From contig ONZQ02000002.1 in the NCBI GenBank assembly GCA_900312665.1, forward strand, positions 558,001 to 622,000: DNA of 64,000 bases. The letters run 5' to 3'. The stretch comes from Cephalotrichum gorgonifer. Its lineage: Eukaryota; Ascomycota; Sordariomycetes; Microascales; Microascaceae. Numbering within the stretch: the stretch's first letter is position 1; every line of letters begins with the position of its first letter. Position numbers and translations under genes: made by a program. Shown one piece after another: positions 1-12,478 of this stretch. The notes under the pieces are model-generated. The model saw only the letters and a list, made by a program, of their open reading frames with translations, was not told where the DNA came from and ran no database searches.

Positions 1-400
1 GGTAAATACACCACGGAGGTCGGGCAGACTTCAACGCCGACATCCGGCCCCTGAAACGCCCTTAACTCCGAAACTAGGCACCTCCACCTGCACAGAAACG
101 AGTAAGCAGTCGTCATCTTGAACGCCGCACCGCCCCGTCACAATCGGATCGCCCGGACTGCCTGAATCTTCTTATCTCCGGCATGCCGGGCCCCCATTGG
201 CGCCCTTCACTCTCCGTTCCCTCCTTCCCTTATAAGCTCGGCACTCCGCTACCACCGTCGCCCTGCTCACGTCCGGCATGCTCAAACAGCAGACCGCTTC
301 CACCCTCCTACTCCGCTCGAGAGCATACTTGGCGGGACCGAACTCACCGGGGCGACCATCAATTGACGAGCGACCGACCGGATATAGGCTGAAGACCACG
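1..400. other. Upstream flank of the first gene
   Basis: No gene recognised. This is the 5' flank of the hydrolase gene starting at 401. It contains a TATAAG-like stretch near 231-236 and pyrimidine-rich DNA typical of a fungal promoter and leader. ORFs here are short and overlap without conserved content. Confidence 0.5.
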
Positions 401-2041
401 ATGGCTTCGCAGACCAGTAACGACACGCAGGCGCCACAGACTGTGACGCAGCAGGGCGCGCCGGAGACGACCGGCCCGGGATTCAGGGGACCGCTTTTCC
501 CCCTCAGCTACAAGGATGCAGCGTATCAATGGGTGGGTTTTTATTCTATTTTATCCCCATTTTCCCTTCCTCTTTCCCAAGTGTGAATTCTCATTCTTTG
601 GATCGTGTTGCTCATGCTTTTTCTTTGTACTGCAGTGGACCGGCGCAACACCGGTGAACGCTGAGCGAGCTGTCCTTTCCCATATCCCATACCTTCGCGA
701 AGCGGCCGAGTACTTCGCATCCGAGGACCAGGACAAGTCGAGCAAATTCGACCCGTTCGGCACGCGGATATGGAAGACGCAACTCGTCAAGCTCCCTGGA
801 AAGAACCGCGCGCTGAACGAGTACTCGGTCGAGAGGGTTGGGGAGGATGTGAAGGAGACGCTCGTCATGCTCCACGGCTACGGCGCCGGGCTGGGCTTCT
901 TCTACCAGAACTACGAGCCCCTGACGCGGATACCGGGATGGAGGCTGTATTCCCTGGACATGCTAGGAATGGGCAACTCGGTACGTCTCAGCCGCGTGCA
1001 CTCTTCGGTCCCAATCATGGGACGTCCCCAAGCTTCTGCGCATATGGCACAGTAACACTAACTTCCCCCTGACAGAGTCGACCTCCCTTTAAGATTCACG
1101 CCACCGACAAGAGGGGCAAGATCTCCGAGGCTGAAGCCTGGTTCGTCGACGCTCTTGAAGAGTGGAGGATAGAGCGCAAGATCGAGAAGTTCACACTACT
1201 TGGACACTCCCTAGGCGGGTATCTCGCCGTGTCCTACGCCCTCAAGTACCCGGGCCACCTCAAGAAGCTCATCCTCGCGTCCCCTGCCGGGATCCCCGAG
1301 AACCCCTACGCCATCAACGATGATCTCCCAGAGCCGGACCAGTCCACCATGGAGGCCGAGTTCACGGCCGACCAGCAGTCGGTGACGGAGGGCCACACGA
1401 CGACGTCCACCCGTAGCTCGAATAGTTCAAGCCGTCCGACACCCCCCGGGCCGCCGCAACCTTTGAGGCGGCTACGGCCGTGGCTTGTCTGGCTCTGGGA
1501 CGCCAACTTCTCGCCCTTCAGCTTCGTGCGCAACACGGGGCCGCTGGGGCCGAAGTTCGTGTCCGGGTGGTCATCCCGGCGGTTCAACCACCTCCCGGAA
1601 GCGGAGGCGCGGTCGCTACACGACTACTCGTTCTCTATATTCAAGCAGAAGGGGAGCGGGGAGTACGCGCTGCCGTACCTACTCGCGCCGGGGGCGTACG
1701 GGCGGGATCCCGTGGTGAACCGCATCCACCGCGTGGGGAGGCAGGTGATCTCGGAGGAGGAGGGGCGGACGATCCGGGAGACGGGCATACCCATCGTGAT
1801 GATGTACGGGGAGAACGACTGGATGGACGTGGCGGGGGGGTTCGCAGCGGAGCAGAAGCTAAACGACGCGAGGGAGAAGTCGCTTCTGAGCGGGACGGAC
1901 GAGGAGAGGGCGCGGGAGAACGGGCAGGCGAGAGTCGTCGTCATCTCGAAGGCGGGACATCATCTCTACCTGGACAACTCGGCGGAGTTTAATGAGGTTA
2001 TGAAGAAGGAGATGGAGGCGACAATGGCTGAGGGGAAGTAG
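401..2041 (+). CDS. Alpha/beta hydrolase, CGI-58/ABHD4-5/Cld1 family (lipase or acyltransferase)
   Basis: Predicted serine hydrolase acting on phospholipids or lysophospholipids. The family includes yeast Cld1 (mitochondrial cardiolipin deacylase) and Ict1, and animal ABHD4/ABHD5. Three exons are inferred: 401-532, 636-980 and 1076-2041, giving about 480 residues. Introns of 103 and 95 nt have GTGGGT/GCAG and GTACGT/ACAG ends, and splicing restores a continuous frame. Visible motifs are the oxyanion HG (residues 124-125, MLHGYGAG), the nucleophile elbow GHSLGG (202-207, Ser204) and a C-terminal HHLYLD (454-459), the HX4D motif of this acyltransferase-like subgroup. A Ser/Pro-rich insertion near residues 270-300 lies in the cap region and is probably disordered. 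The start at 401 is the ATG directly before the conserved N-terminus. The substrate cannot be read from sequence; Cld1-like is the best guess because the organism is a fungus. Confidence 0.88.
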
Positions 2042-4029
2042 GGGGGCAGCGGCATCGGTCAGAAAAGGGGGGGAGGTAAGGGGGCGTAGGCGTTTTCACC
2101 ATGTAGCATTTTTTTTTGTTTTGAGGTATCTAGAAGAGCATCGCCACTGCTATAGACAAAGACAATACAGGAGGTTTTCCATGGTTTATCACCCTGCCTT
2201 GCCTACGTGGTACATTGCTCCCTACGCTCTCTGCCCAGCGGTTCGACATCATGGGTGTCAATACCTCAACCCCAACTTGGCGTTTCACGATGTATCCCAC
2301 TGACACGTCATACCACGGGGTTCACTGTATCATCCCAGGGGATTTCACCATCACTTGTCATCAAGTCGGTCCGAGCATGACATAACTGACTGTTCAACAC
2401 GACAGGGCCAACCTTCGATACAACCCCTGACCTGCATGGTTGTATTTGTTCGCGAGATGATACTCCTGACCGCACTTTATTGAATCAGAGATGTCACCCT
2501 AGGAACTCGTACATGGCAGCGACCTACGAGGGCGTTATTCCGCCTTGGGGGAGACGGAGAATAGAATGCTATGCAGTCTCTAGTAGATAATTACGTTCTC
2601 CTCACTACCGGCCAGCACGATGTCGCAAGTCTGGTTTGGCTCATTTCGCGTTCCGAGGGCCAGTCTAGGTGCGTAATGCTTGACCGGTCGCCAATCCAAT
2701 CCCAACGGGTTTGTCGTCTCGGTTCACATCTCCCGTCTCCCGTCCCCCATCCCCTGTCCCGGGGGCGGGCTGCTCTCAAGGGTCGTTGTGGCCTGGCTGT
2801 CCTGTCTGGTCGGCGGCATGGCTGAGTGCCGCTGTATTACATGCCCATCCCGTCCCGCCCGTACTTGTATTCCTTGTATAACCGCTCTTGCAGGGACTTC
2901 ACCCCTGCACGACTAGGAAGACAACCAGGACAAGCACGAGCAAGCTGAGATTTAGGTCATCTCCCTCGTACATCTTATTTCGGGGGAGGACCACATATTG
3001 CATGTCGGGACGGCGGGATGCGATGCTGCGTCCCCGCCGGGTGGAACTCGACGAGGGTTTGTTTTCTATGGTTGGTAGCTTGTCAATAGTGTAATGCTTC
3101 CTTAAATCCCAACTCTCCGCAACCGTGGTTCAAACGGGCGGAATAGGATTATCTGTAATAGCGGTCAATCTACGGTTCTGGTCCCATAAGATGCAATATT
3201 CCATTCCCATGGACAGGGACAGGTCCTCAAGAGAGACGTAGAATGCAGGCCAATTAGCATAAACTAAAATTATTAATAATACTCGTTCTTGGAAAGTGGT
3301 GATCGCTATTATTACTCCAAGTATCCTTCCAATCCACACGCAAAGTGCTGGCCAGCAGATGGTACATCCAAGTAATATACGAGTTTGTGATGCGCGCCGC
3401 TAGTCACCTTTCGGAGGTTTTAATCGATGACAGGGAACAGGCGTCGAGCGGCCAGGGGCAGCTGGGGCAGCGGGGTCGGCGGGGTGTGTAAAACAGTCCT
3501 ATCCTATTAAACAATACTATTTCTTCCTTCGCCGCACTAATTCGGAAGTCGGCTGGCCCTGTCCTCTCTCCTCAGGGCGCCCGACACATCCGAAATCAAG
3601 AGAGAGCGACCGCGTAAATGATACTCCGCCCCTTGCTCTTCTCCTTCCCAGGAGAGCGAGAACCCGCGAGATGAGAACAGCGCCTCCTGCCCACCACGTT
3701 ATTTCTAGAAGGTCTCCTGGGTACACTGGTGGCTGCGTCTGCGTGCGACCTATCGCTTTTCTTTTTCCTCTTCTTCTTCCTCCCAGCGCGACCGGGGCAC
3801 AGAAAGACAGAAAGACAGAAAGATGAAAGATGAAAGATGAAAGAGGATGGAAAAGAATATGACAGAACGATGGAGAGACGAAAGAGCGAGAAAAGCTGGG
3901 ATCCCCCGGCCACGAGAAACTGGATGTTTTATTAGTCTTGGGATTCCCCAGCAGATCACTCGCCCTGCTTGCTCGTAATATGAGGATGTAGTAATACTAG
4001 TCCGAACTACTCGTACGGGCATTTTTTTT
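2042..4029. other. Gene-poor intergenic region
   Basis: No gene supported. ORFs are short, overlap in several frames and show no family motif. It holds pyrimidine runs (about 2735-2765) and a purine microsatellite near 3800-3846. The boundary at 4029 is the start of the inverted-repeat element. Confidence 0.6.
3801..3846. repeat. Purine microsatellite (AGAAAGAC / ATGAAAG units)
   Basis: Three AGAAAGAC-type units run directly into four ATGAAAG-type units on the plus strand. This is simple-sequence DNA with no coding role visible. Confidence 0.75.
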
Positions 4030-4118
4030 GGGATACACTCGGTGGCACCCAGATTCCAATGCGTAGCACCCAAAATTCCTGAGGTATCAATAGAGTACAT
4101 TGACCCCCCCGCCCTACT

Positions 4119-4138
4119 NNNNNNNNNNNNNNNNNNNN
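4119..4138. other. Assembly gap (20 Ns)
   Basis: Twenty Ns separate two near-identical 82-bp copies of the element's left arm (from 4037 and from 4139). The copies differ by one C in a homopolymer (7 versus 6). This is what unmerged overlapping contig ends would look like. Confidence 0.95.
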
Positions 4139-4369
4139 ACTCGGTGGCACCCAGATTCCAATGCGTAGCACCCAAAATTCCTGAGGTATCAATAGAGTAC
4201 ATTGACCCCCCGCCCTACTGTAATTTCTATGTCACTAGAAGTACCAAATCTCATATATATCAATTGAATTTACATCTTGAACCAAAGCCCTGTAAGGTCA
4301 GCCACATCATCAAACATATCTATAAGCTCATAGGTGTCCTAAACTGCTGTATTTCAAGGGCCCGAATTC

Positions 4370-4545
4370 GAAGGACATAGAGTGCCCAAAGAGCCCGGTT
4401 TTGAGCCCGGATTCGAGCTCGGATTTGAAGGATATAGAGCGCTCAAAGGGCCCGGATTCGAACCCGGATTCGAAGGATATAGGGCGCCTAAAGACCCCGG
4501 ATTAGAGCCTGGATTCGAGCTCAATTCAAAGGATATACAGCGCCC
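4370..4545. repeat. Degenerate tandem repeats inside the inverted-repeat element
   Basis: About three units of 45-57 bp each begin GGATATAG(A/G)GCGC and contain one or two CCGGATTCGA(A/G) motifs. The plus-strand reading repeats PGFEPGFE, but the open frame is short and follows from the repeat period, so it is not called as a gene. Confidence 0.7.
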
Positions 4546-4755
4546 AAGTGTGGGCGTTAGTTGTGGCTTTCAGAGGTGTGTATGCGGTGGGTTGGATATA
4601 GGGAATGAATATAGGAATTCAACTGAGATATAGGGTGATTTGGTACTTCTAGTGATATACAAATTACAGTAGGGCGAGGGGTCAATGTACTCTATTGATA
4701 CCTCAGGAATTTTGGGTGCTACGCATTGGAATCTGGGTGCCACCGAGTATATCCC

Positions 4756-7700
4756 TTTTTTTTTATTTACCTATGAGTGCCTGGAATATTTTCCGCACTC
4801 CCTCCAAAGAGTACATACATACATATCGTAGTAGGAGTAGTGGTATTAGTACCATTATCCCCATTCTACATATTCGTATGAAGCCTCGGATCGAGCAAAA
4901 CATGGGGACCCTTGCCAAATTGCCCCGCATCCATTTGCGAAAGAGTTCCGAAGGGCCAGTGCCTACACCCGATTACATTTGGTGTGTGGGGATGGAAAGT
5001 AATAAACACTAGTTACTGACTACGACTCCTCGTACTGATACTCGTATTCACCATGTAACATTAAGGGCATCCTGGGGCCTGGGCACCTCGTGCAACAGGA
5101 GTCTGCTAGTACATTTGAAGTCTGGGCCAAGGCAGAACACGTTCGTCGTCTCGTCGCAGGGAAGGTGCAGGTTTAGTCGGCGGTGGGACGAGCTCGTGCC
5201 TGCGTTGTACTAGTAGTACTTACTACTGTACAGACGACCCCGACAGTGAGTGGTGGCAATTGGGTTTTCTTAGCCCAGACATGGTTGTATACAAGTATAC
5301 GGGTACTACCACGAGGATTTGCGACGCTAAGGTAGGACATCCCATCCACCTGTTCTGGTACCAGCTGAGCAGTAACGGGGGGATCGCTAGTGCGGAGTAG
5401 CTTGGCGCTACTCCTCCTTGCGCCAAGGCGCGAACATCGAGAACTCGTAATGCTCGTCGGCTTCGACAGGTTGGCTACCAGTGCCTGCCTGGAAACTTCC
5501 CTCTCCTCGCAAAGTAGTATGAGTACACGGCCTTGTGCTCGGATTGTCAAGCTGCAGAGACTTAGCGCACTGCACGAGCGATCCGTACTCCCACCGCACC
5601 TGCACACATGCGGTTGCTCCCCCGCCGCCTGGACTGGGCCCAGTTCGAAACAAACCGCTATCCGGGTTTTTACTACTTGTCCCGCAGGGTTGCCTTTTTA
5701 GATGCTCCTGCGCAGGTACTCTCGGACCGTTACGGAGTACTGCGATTCGTGCATGCAGAGGAGGTGCGCTACTGCAGGCGGCGGTGGCGGGGCACGGCCG
5801 GTGTTGGCTGTACTCCGTACTCATACTTCGAGCATTCCTACAGCGGTGTAGCTCCAGTCGAATCCTGCCATGACTACTTCCACGAGGGTTATTAGTTCGT
5901 TTCTCCGTTTGAACTAATCCGTACTTGTATTAATGCTCTCGAAGAAAAAGAAAACAAAAGAAAACAGGGAGAGGAATAAAGGGCGGTGACACCTTCCGTG
6001 CCTGGCTAATGGCTAATAGCGGCGATCCATCATGCCTTGCTTGACCCGTGCCTCCACACTTGACTGCTGCCTCCCTTTCAGTGAGTACTCGTAGTACGAG
6101 GCAGTATTACCCCTTCCATGGTCTCGTCGTGGACGGGACGCCACCGCGGAGGAGGTTGGGTTCGACAAACGGACACAGGGACGTCACTCACCCCATCCTC
6201 GGTACGATCTAATATTTAGTTCCACTGCGGATATGACCATGGCCATTACTTGTCCTTGTAGTACGTATTCTCGAGGCCAAGGGGGCCTGTGCGGCAACCA
6301 GCTGCAGTCCGAGGAGGACCGTGATGCCCGGCTCGCCGCAGCACCACCAACTACAGACGGAGGGGAAAGAGAATCTTGATTTTTCTATCCTTGTAACACA
6401 CAATACTAGTACGAGCGTCTCTCTCGCTCCTCCCCGAAGAATACTCGAAAAAAGGAGAGAAAAAAAGAACGAAACGAGAATCGCCGGATGGCCCTAGGAA
6501 AACTTGTTTCATCCTCTCCCTTCCGGCGCCGAGACATACTTCCAGGAGTATTAATTGACAAGTAATGCCCGTGTTGGACCCGCGTGAGAGGAGACATCCG
6601 CCAATCGATTCTATCCCATGGGCCGCCTTGGTCTCGACATGGCCGGTCGGACGGAGAGTTTGTTCGGATAAGTACGAGTAAGGTTTGACGGGTGTGGATA
6701 CTCGTCAGGGTGCTGTGCCTGTGTCAAAAAGAGAAAAAAAGCACCATGCAGTAACAATCCGGACGCACATCCAGGAACGGCAGCAGGCAGGCAGAATATA
6801 GTTCCGACAAGTACGGAGCAGTATTACTCGTCCGCACTCACTCGCGCACAGCTAATTCTATCCATCCCAATGTATCCCATGTCCCGATCCCATATCGCAT
6901 TGCATCGCATCGCATCCCATTTCCGCCCCGCCCCGCCCTGTCCTAGCATACACTCCTGGCCATTATGCAGAAGAAACAAGCCCAACAAGGAGCAGGAACA
7001 ATACAGGACCGGACAGTACAGATAATGCCGTATAGTGCAATGGGGGGCGCGAGGGCGACCGTGTAGCACTATACTCCCTTCCGTCGGAACCAAGTTACGA
7101 GCTAAAGGAGTTGCATATCATACGAGTACTTGCACGCCCAACAAACAGGCCGAAACAAATGGGGGAGTATCAAGTACTTTACATCTCGGGGCTAAAGCCA
7201 TACGCCTACCCCTCGCTAAGGTTCCTCGCGTCGTCGTCGCGCCTTTTCTCCGTCGCAGGACCGACTATTTACCCGCCGGGCCCATTTTGGACGTTTCAAA
7301 AAAAAAAAAAAAAAAACGGAAAGGTGAAGAAAAAAGATGACTTCCTGGGAGGGTTCACCCGCCACGTTCTACTGGTGAATGAACGGTACTATAACCATGG
7401 GAAAACGGAAGAGATCTTCAGGGTTGTATATACCCCCGTACCATGGGTCCGCGCACGAGGAACTCAGTATCTCGCTTTTGAGACTGGACATCAGACTAGA
7501 CGAGACGAGACGAGATAGATGTCTCCAAGTATCCATATGTATACACGTGTAGGTGTTTGCCAAGGACCCTGGTGATCGACAAGGCTATCTGTCAAAAAAC
7601 CCCTGCCGCAAAAAGGTTAAAAAGAAAAGAAAAAAAGATGATGAAAGGGGAGTCAAAGATCGTCGGCCGCCACCAGCGTAATCGGAAACCGCCACCAATG

Positions 7701-8717
7701 CAATCAAAACCAGGAGAAGGGGACGAAGAAGTCGGGAAGAGAAGAGCGAAGCGAAGCTAAACGCATCTCACTTTTGGACATTTGGGATATCTATGTACGA
7801 GTACTCATGCCCATCGCTTCCTTCCCTACTCCGTATCCAGCTGCCTCCCACCCCTGCCACCTTCCTCCCTCAGCCAGCCCACCGAGAGATGGAACGAATC
7901 GAACGTTTGTATCAGCTCTTCCCGTGAAGGTACCCAGTAGGAGTCAGTGCCACCTACGGGGTACATGGCTCACCGATGACGAAGAAGGTACAAGCACTTG
8001 TACCCCTGACCATTCATACGCACACACCCCTCTAACCCCTTGACCCCGATCTCCACCACCCCCCTTCTACCCCTGCACCTACTCCATCCCCTCCAGATTC
8101 CGTCCGTCCTGCCTTCCTCGTTCGCAAGCTTCTCTATGTAGTAGTCTCAGGCACACCGGGCTCCATAGCGCCACCTTCACACCAGATGAAGGCTATTAGT
8201 GTACTTTCCAAACACGCGGGCCTGGTCTTAGCTCGGTCAATGTCAACGCCCCCTGCAACCTAGAACCTGGAAGGAATCCCACGGCTCCCCCCCCCCCTTC
8301 CCCTCGGACCACCACACGCACTCAGGTAACTTGTATAAACGGCGGGGACACCCTTTTTTTGCCTCATATCCTCTCGCTCCCTCCTTTCTACGTAATTGCC
8401 TTTTACAAATCTCGCCTTTTTCGTGCCGCGAGACGCTGTCCTTCGCCTTCGCCTTATATGCCCGAGTACATAATCAACGAGACAAGCCTAACCCGGGAGA
8501 CGAATCCGCGTATTCAAAAGAAAACTGCTTTACTCAGCCCCACCACCGAGTTCCCCCACTAAGCATTTCACGACCGGATTGAGGCAGCAGAAGCGGAGCC
8601 AGGACACGACGAGGAGGACAGGCTAAGAGGGCATAACACAAGGCCCATCGGCCGAAGGCGGAAACCTCAGACCGGGAACCTCCCTTGCACACCTATGGCC
8701 GCCCCGAACCGGTGACA
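4756..8717. other. Gene-poor intergenic region
   Basis: No convincing gene. A plus-strand ORF of 95 residues at 5608-5895 has fairly protein-like composition but no motif, upstream exon or start context to support it. The stretch contains many copies of short words related to GTACTCGTAC, small CATCG repeats (about 6898-6920), an A-run near 7300 and a C-run near 8287. The last few hundred bases are the promoter of the gene at 8718. Confidence 0.55.
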
Positions 8718-11259
8718 ATGGGCCTCTTGAGCTTCCTCAAAGGGAAGAACGAGCGGCTGCGCGCGCCGCTCAGAGTCCAGGCGTACCATGACGTGACGGC
8801 GTCGAAACCGCCTATGATGGGTAAGCCCAAAGGGAATAACACCTTGCTGACGAGAGGGGATGGCCAATGCTTACACATACTCCCTCACAGGCACATACCC
8901 CATCACCGGACCTAAACCCCCCGTCCGGAAACATGTACCAAGGAGGGTGGACAATGATATGCCTAGCAGTCCGCTGACGGACATAGTCCCCGACCAACAC
9001 TCCGCCCGCCCACACACACGCACACACGTAGACACATACCCGCACCTACACGGCTCCGCGCTCGCATCCCCCTCCGACCCGCCCACCGCCCGCCCCGCGT
9101 CTAGCCACCAGCGCACTCCGTGGTCACGCAAGCGCGACTCCATCCTTGGCCCCCCCGTCTCCTTACGAAACGCCTTTGCCGCGCTCACCCCGCAGCGGTC
9201 CGTCTCCTCGCTCGTCCAGGACGCACCGCCACCGGCTGAGGAGGCCATCGCCTTCGACCCGAGCCCGGTTGTGGACCCCCTGCGCCCGCTGACCTCCTAC
9301 GGACATGCCCGCCATGACTCGGCGAGGTCGAGGGGCCGGGTGGGAGGCGCCGCTCACGTGGACCTCCTCGACGCCCAGTCAATGGTGAAACCCGCTGATT
9401 TCAGGGGAAGGGTCGCCGCCTCCGGTGCGAGGGACTACGGTGAGGACGTGGCGGACCGGAACATCGCGATGAACGCATCCCTCGCTTCCTCCCCCCCGCG
9501 GCCCTCGCTGTCGTCGCGGCGAACGTCGTCGTACCAGAACTCCGTCTCCGGGGAGAAGGAGCTGCCGCTCCATATGCGCCCACTGGTCACTTCACCCGAG
9601 GCTTCTAATCGTGCCTTTTCGTCGCATAGCCGGCATACGTCCGCCGGAGAGGGTGAGTGGGAGCGACCGACTTCGTCGAGGGGATACCCCAGGGAGTGGC
9701 CCGCGTCGTCAGACGCCTTCCCGCCCCTGCCGCAGCGAGTCGATGATTTCCGCCCGAGAGAACCAGGGTCGGTCTCGAGAGCGAGGTCGAGAGGGCGCCG
9801 CAGCGTCTCTAACCACGAGTGGATCCCCCCCTCGTATCCCCAGGAAGGGCGACACTCAATCCACGGGGGTTTGGTGCACGCGGCGTCGAACAACGACCTC
9901 TCGATCGCAAAGTCACGGCCGACGAGCCGGAGCAGGGGGAACTCCTCTGATGGTAGGACGCAGAGGCCCAAGACGAGCGGCTATCATGAGAGAAGCATCA
10001 GCAGCGACCTGGGGATCCTCCCGCCGGAGATGCCAAACATGACGCTCGCGGCCAGGCGGCAGCGCTCGTTCGGCAGGATGAGAGCCAACAGCGCGGGCCC
10101 CCACGACCCAATGCCCCGGCCTCCCTCGCGGGACTCCACTTCCGGCTCCATCCCGCCACCGATCCGCACGTGGGCCTCGAGCAGGGCCTCCATAAGTGAC
10201 CACGGCCGCCGGCCCCCCTCCCAGGACAGCAGCTACGATAGGCAGGCTCATAAGCACCAGGAAAACCCGGACTGGGCCGGCGCGAGCGCCTACGGACTCG
10301 GCCGCATAGACGTCGAGTCCAACACGGCGCCCTCTGTGACCTCCTCCTCTCCCGCGCCCTCCCCCCACATCCGGCGCGGTGGCGACCGGATCGACTCTCT
10401 CTATAGCTACGAGCGGGCGCGTAGCTTCGCGCCTTCAGCCAAGGCGGGGCGGTACCGCCTAGATGAGATCAGCGAGACAGTGCCCTTCCGCAACAGCAGC
10501 CTCCGCCACTCCTCCATGTCCTCCACGACACCGACCACCTCTAGCCTGAGCTCAAACCCTTTTCCGCGCCCCCACTCGAGACACACGGCCCAGACCTCCG
10601 TCGACACTCTCCTTCACTCGCCCGCCTTGCCCTCTGGTAGCCTCAGCCCCGGCAACTGCGCCACCGACGACGACGTCTACCATCGGGAGGGAGAGCCGAT
10701 CGGCTCGCCCATGACAGCGGTCATAAGGTCCCCGTCGTTCAACATGGACGACTACCTCTCGGAGGAGGAGGTGGACGGGCCAGACGGCGTTCCCGGCGCC
10801 CACCCACGGTCTCCGGACGACGAATCCTTGCTATTCCGCGAGTCCGAGTTCGGGTTCCATGGTCCCCAGCTCCCGGGGCTGTTCGACGCCATACCCGAGC
10901 TCCCGGCCGAGGACCACTCCTCCATCCAACTTCCCGCCTCGTCGCGCTACGACTTTCGCGGCTCAAGGAGGGGAAAGCACTCTGTGGACAGCACGTACTC
11001 TGCGCGGAGCATGAGCCTGTACTCCGAGCGGACTATGCACTCGGCGGACTTCGGACCGCTGTCGCGAATCGCCTCCCTGACAGACGAGGAGGCGGCGCCG
11101 GAGAGCGGGGAGTACGAGGACATTCTGGCGCGTGCGAGGGCGACCGGCGACTCGGATAGGGGGCTGAGCACGATGGATATAAAGAGGGCGATTAGGATGA
11201 GGAAGGAGTCGAAGGCGAGGATGAGGATGAGCTTGAGAGACTTTGGGGAGATAGAGTAA
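8718..11259 (+). CDS. Ser/Pro/Arg-rich disordered protein, function unknown
   Basis: Two exons, 8718-8820 and 8891-11259, encode about 823 residues. The 70-nt intron has GTAAGC/ACAG ends, and the split codon gives Gly35. The start at 8718 is chosen because the upstream exon supplies a hydrophobic-basic N-terminus (MGLLSFLKGKNERLR) and splicing joins it in frame; the ATG at 8860 lies inside the intron. The protein is dominated by Ser, Pro, Arg and Asp, with many RS, SPP and SSR clusters, consistent with disorder and heavy phosphorylation. The only ordered-looking part is the last 40 residues, a charged probable helix with KRAIRMRKESKARMRMS. I do not recognise a domain. High GC3 over 2.4 kb supports a real gene. 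It converges on the ubiquitin hydrolase gene. Confidence 0.8.
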
Positions 11260-11587
11260 GGCGCTATACTTACTCGCCCCCGTTTTTCTTTTGTTGGAAA
11301 CCCCCTTTCTCTAGTAAGGCGCTGATTGATGAGATGGATCTATGACTTGACTATTTTCATTTGTTTGGAGGGGATGAATGGATATCGGCGTTCTATGGAT
11401 CTCAGGGGGATAAATATTCCGGGTTCGTGGGAAACGAAGGACGGAAAGGGACGGAAAGGCGCAATTCTTTAGGATACACCATATATGTTAGGTGCTGCCT
11501 ACTCCTCTGTGGGAGGCCGCAAGAAATGAAGAGATTATCTCTATGAAAAAGCAAAAAGACCAGGAACACCGCTCTCCACAAGGCTTC
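11260..11587. other. Convergent intergenic region
   Basis: About 330 bp shared by the 3' ends of the plus-strand Ser-rich gene and the minus-strand ubiquitin hydrolase gene. No gene or strong terminator signal is seen. Confidence 0.5.
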
Positions 11588-12478
11588 TCAGTCAAGCGCC
11601 CCCGCAAGCGCCACGCAGCTAAACCTCAGGTCGTCCCCCTCCCTCGCCAAGAACGCCAGGGGGCCCTCCCTCAGCGCCGCCTCGCTCAACACGTCCTCGC
11701 CCTCGCCCAGCACCCCCCTCTCGATGGGGCCCTTCCGCCTCCCGTCCAGCTCCCACAGCTTCCCGTCATCCGTCTTGACGAAACAGACGTAGTGGAGGTC
11801 GACGTCGTCCTCGGCTTCGGGGGCCGCTGTGGCGCCTTGGGACGCGCTCTCGAGGTGGGCCGTCGCGAGATCGGTGTTCGTCTCGAGGAGGGCGGAGCGC
11901 GGGCCGGGCGGGAGGGGGATGGACTCGTTGATGAGCTTGTCTAGGGTTGAGGATTTCTCTGGGGAAAAAAAGTAGTTTTACAACGTTAGTTAATCTACTT
12001 ACTAGGGATTTTCAGGCGTGAAGGCCGTCCCGAAAAGAGCCCCATAGTGGGAAAAGTGAAGAAGAGACGGGAAAACAAGAAGAAGGGGAGGAAGAAAGAA
12101 AGAAAGAGCCATACCGATAAAGCCGCGAGCCGGCCCATTCGAGACAGCGTGCAGGAGCCCCATCAGCCCACACGCGTTCCGAATGGTCTGCCTGAACCAG
12201 AGGACGCCCTCGCCTTCCCCGCTACCCCGGTACTCCTCCCGCGCCTCGTCCTCCTCCCTCCTGTGCGCCTCGTACTTCTCGCTCACGGGGAAAACGAGGA
12301 GCACGGCCAGGGCGGGGCGCGGCACGAAGGCCAGCAGGTCCGGGTCGTGGAGGGAGTAGACGTCGTGGACGGCCAGGGCGGGCGAGACGCCGAGCTTGTG
12401 GAGGAGGGTGGTCATGAGCTCCGGGTTCGCCTCGAGGGGGATGAAGGCCGGGCGCTTCTCCGTCGTGGTGGTCGCCAT
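11588..12478 (-). CDS. Ubiquitin carboxyl-terminal hydrolase, UCH family (Yuh1/UCH-L3-like)
   Basis: Cysteine protease that releases small adducts from the C-terminus of ubiquitin (peptidase C12). Two exons on the minus strand, 12478-12115 and 11958-11588, encode 244 residues, close to the usual 230-240. The 156-nt intron has GTATGG/CCAG ends and a split Glu122 codon. The full catalytic set is visible: oxyanion Gln97 (WFRQT), nucleophile Cys103 (NACGLMGLLHA), His177 (LHYVCFV) and Asp193 (LWELDGRRKGP). The N-terminus begins directly with the UCH fold and no targeting signal is seen, so a cytosolic and nuclear enzyme is expected. Confidence 0.93.

Larger units (their letters stand above)
4030..4755. 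mobile_element. Non-autonomous inverted-repeat (MITE-like) element, split by an assembly gap
   Basis: The left end starts GGGATACACTCGGTGGCACC and the right end, read on the minus strand, starts GGGATATACTCGGTGGCACC. The match continues inward for roughly 115 bp, to the stretch ending AGAAGTACCAAATC, with only a few mismatches. No transposase is present between the arms. Both termini are flanked by a run of 8-9 T, which could be an 8-bp target-site duplication as in hAT-type elements, but a T run is weak evidence. The left arm appears twice around 20 Ns (4119-4138). The true element is probably about 620 bp, one left arm being an unmerged contig overlap. The core holds degenerate tandem repeats at about 4370-4545. 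Class assignment is inference; the inverted-repeat structure is seen directly. Confidence 0.75.

Noticed and set aside
4382..4633. ORF encoding PGFEPGFE-type repeats
   Set aside because: It follows from the period of the tandem repeats inside the inverted-repeat element, with no independent sign of coding.
5608..5895. 95-codon plus-strand ORF with protein-like composition
   Set aside because: No motif, no supporting exon and unremarkable start context; many ORFs of similar length occur by chance here.
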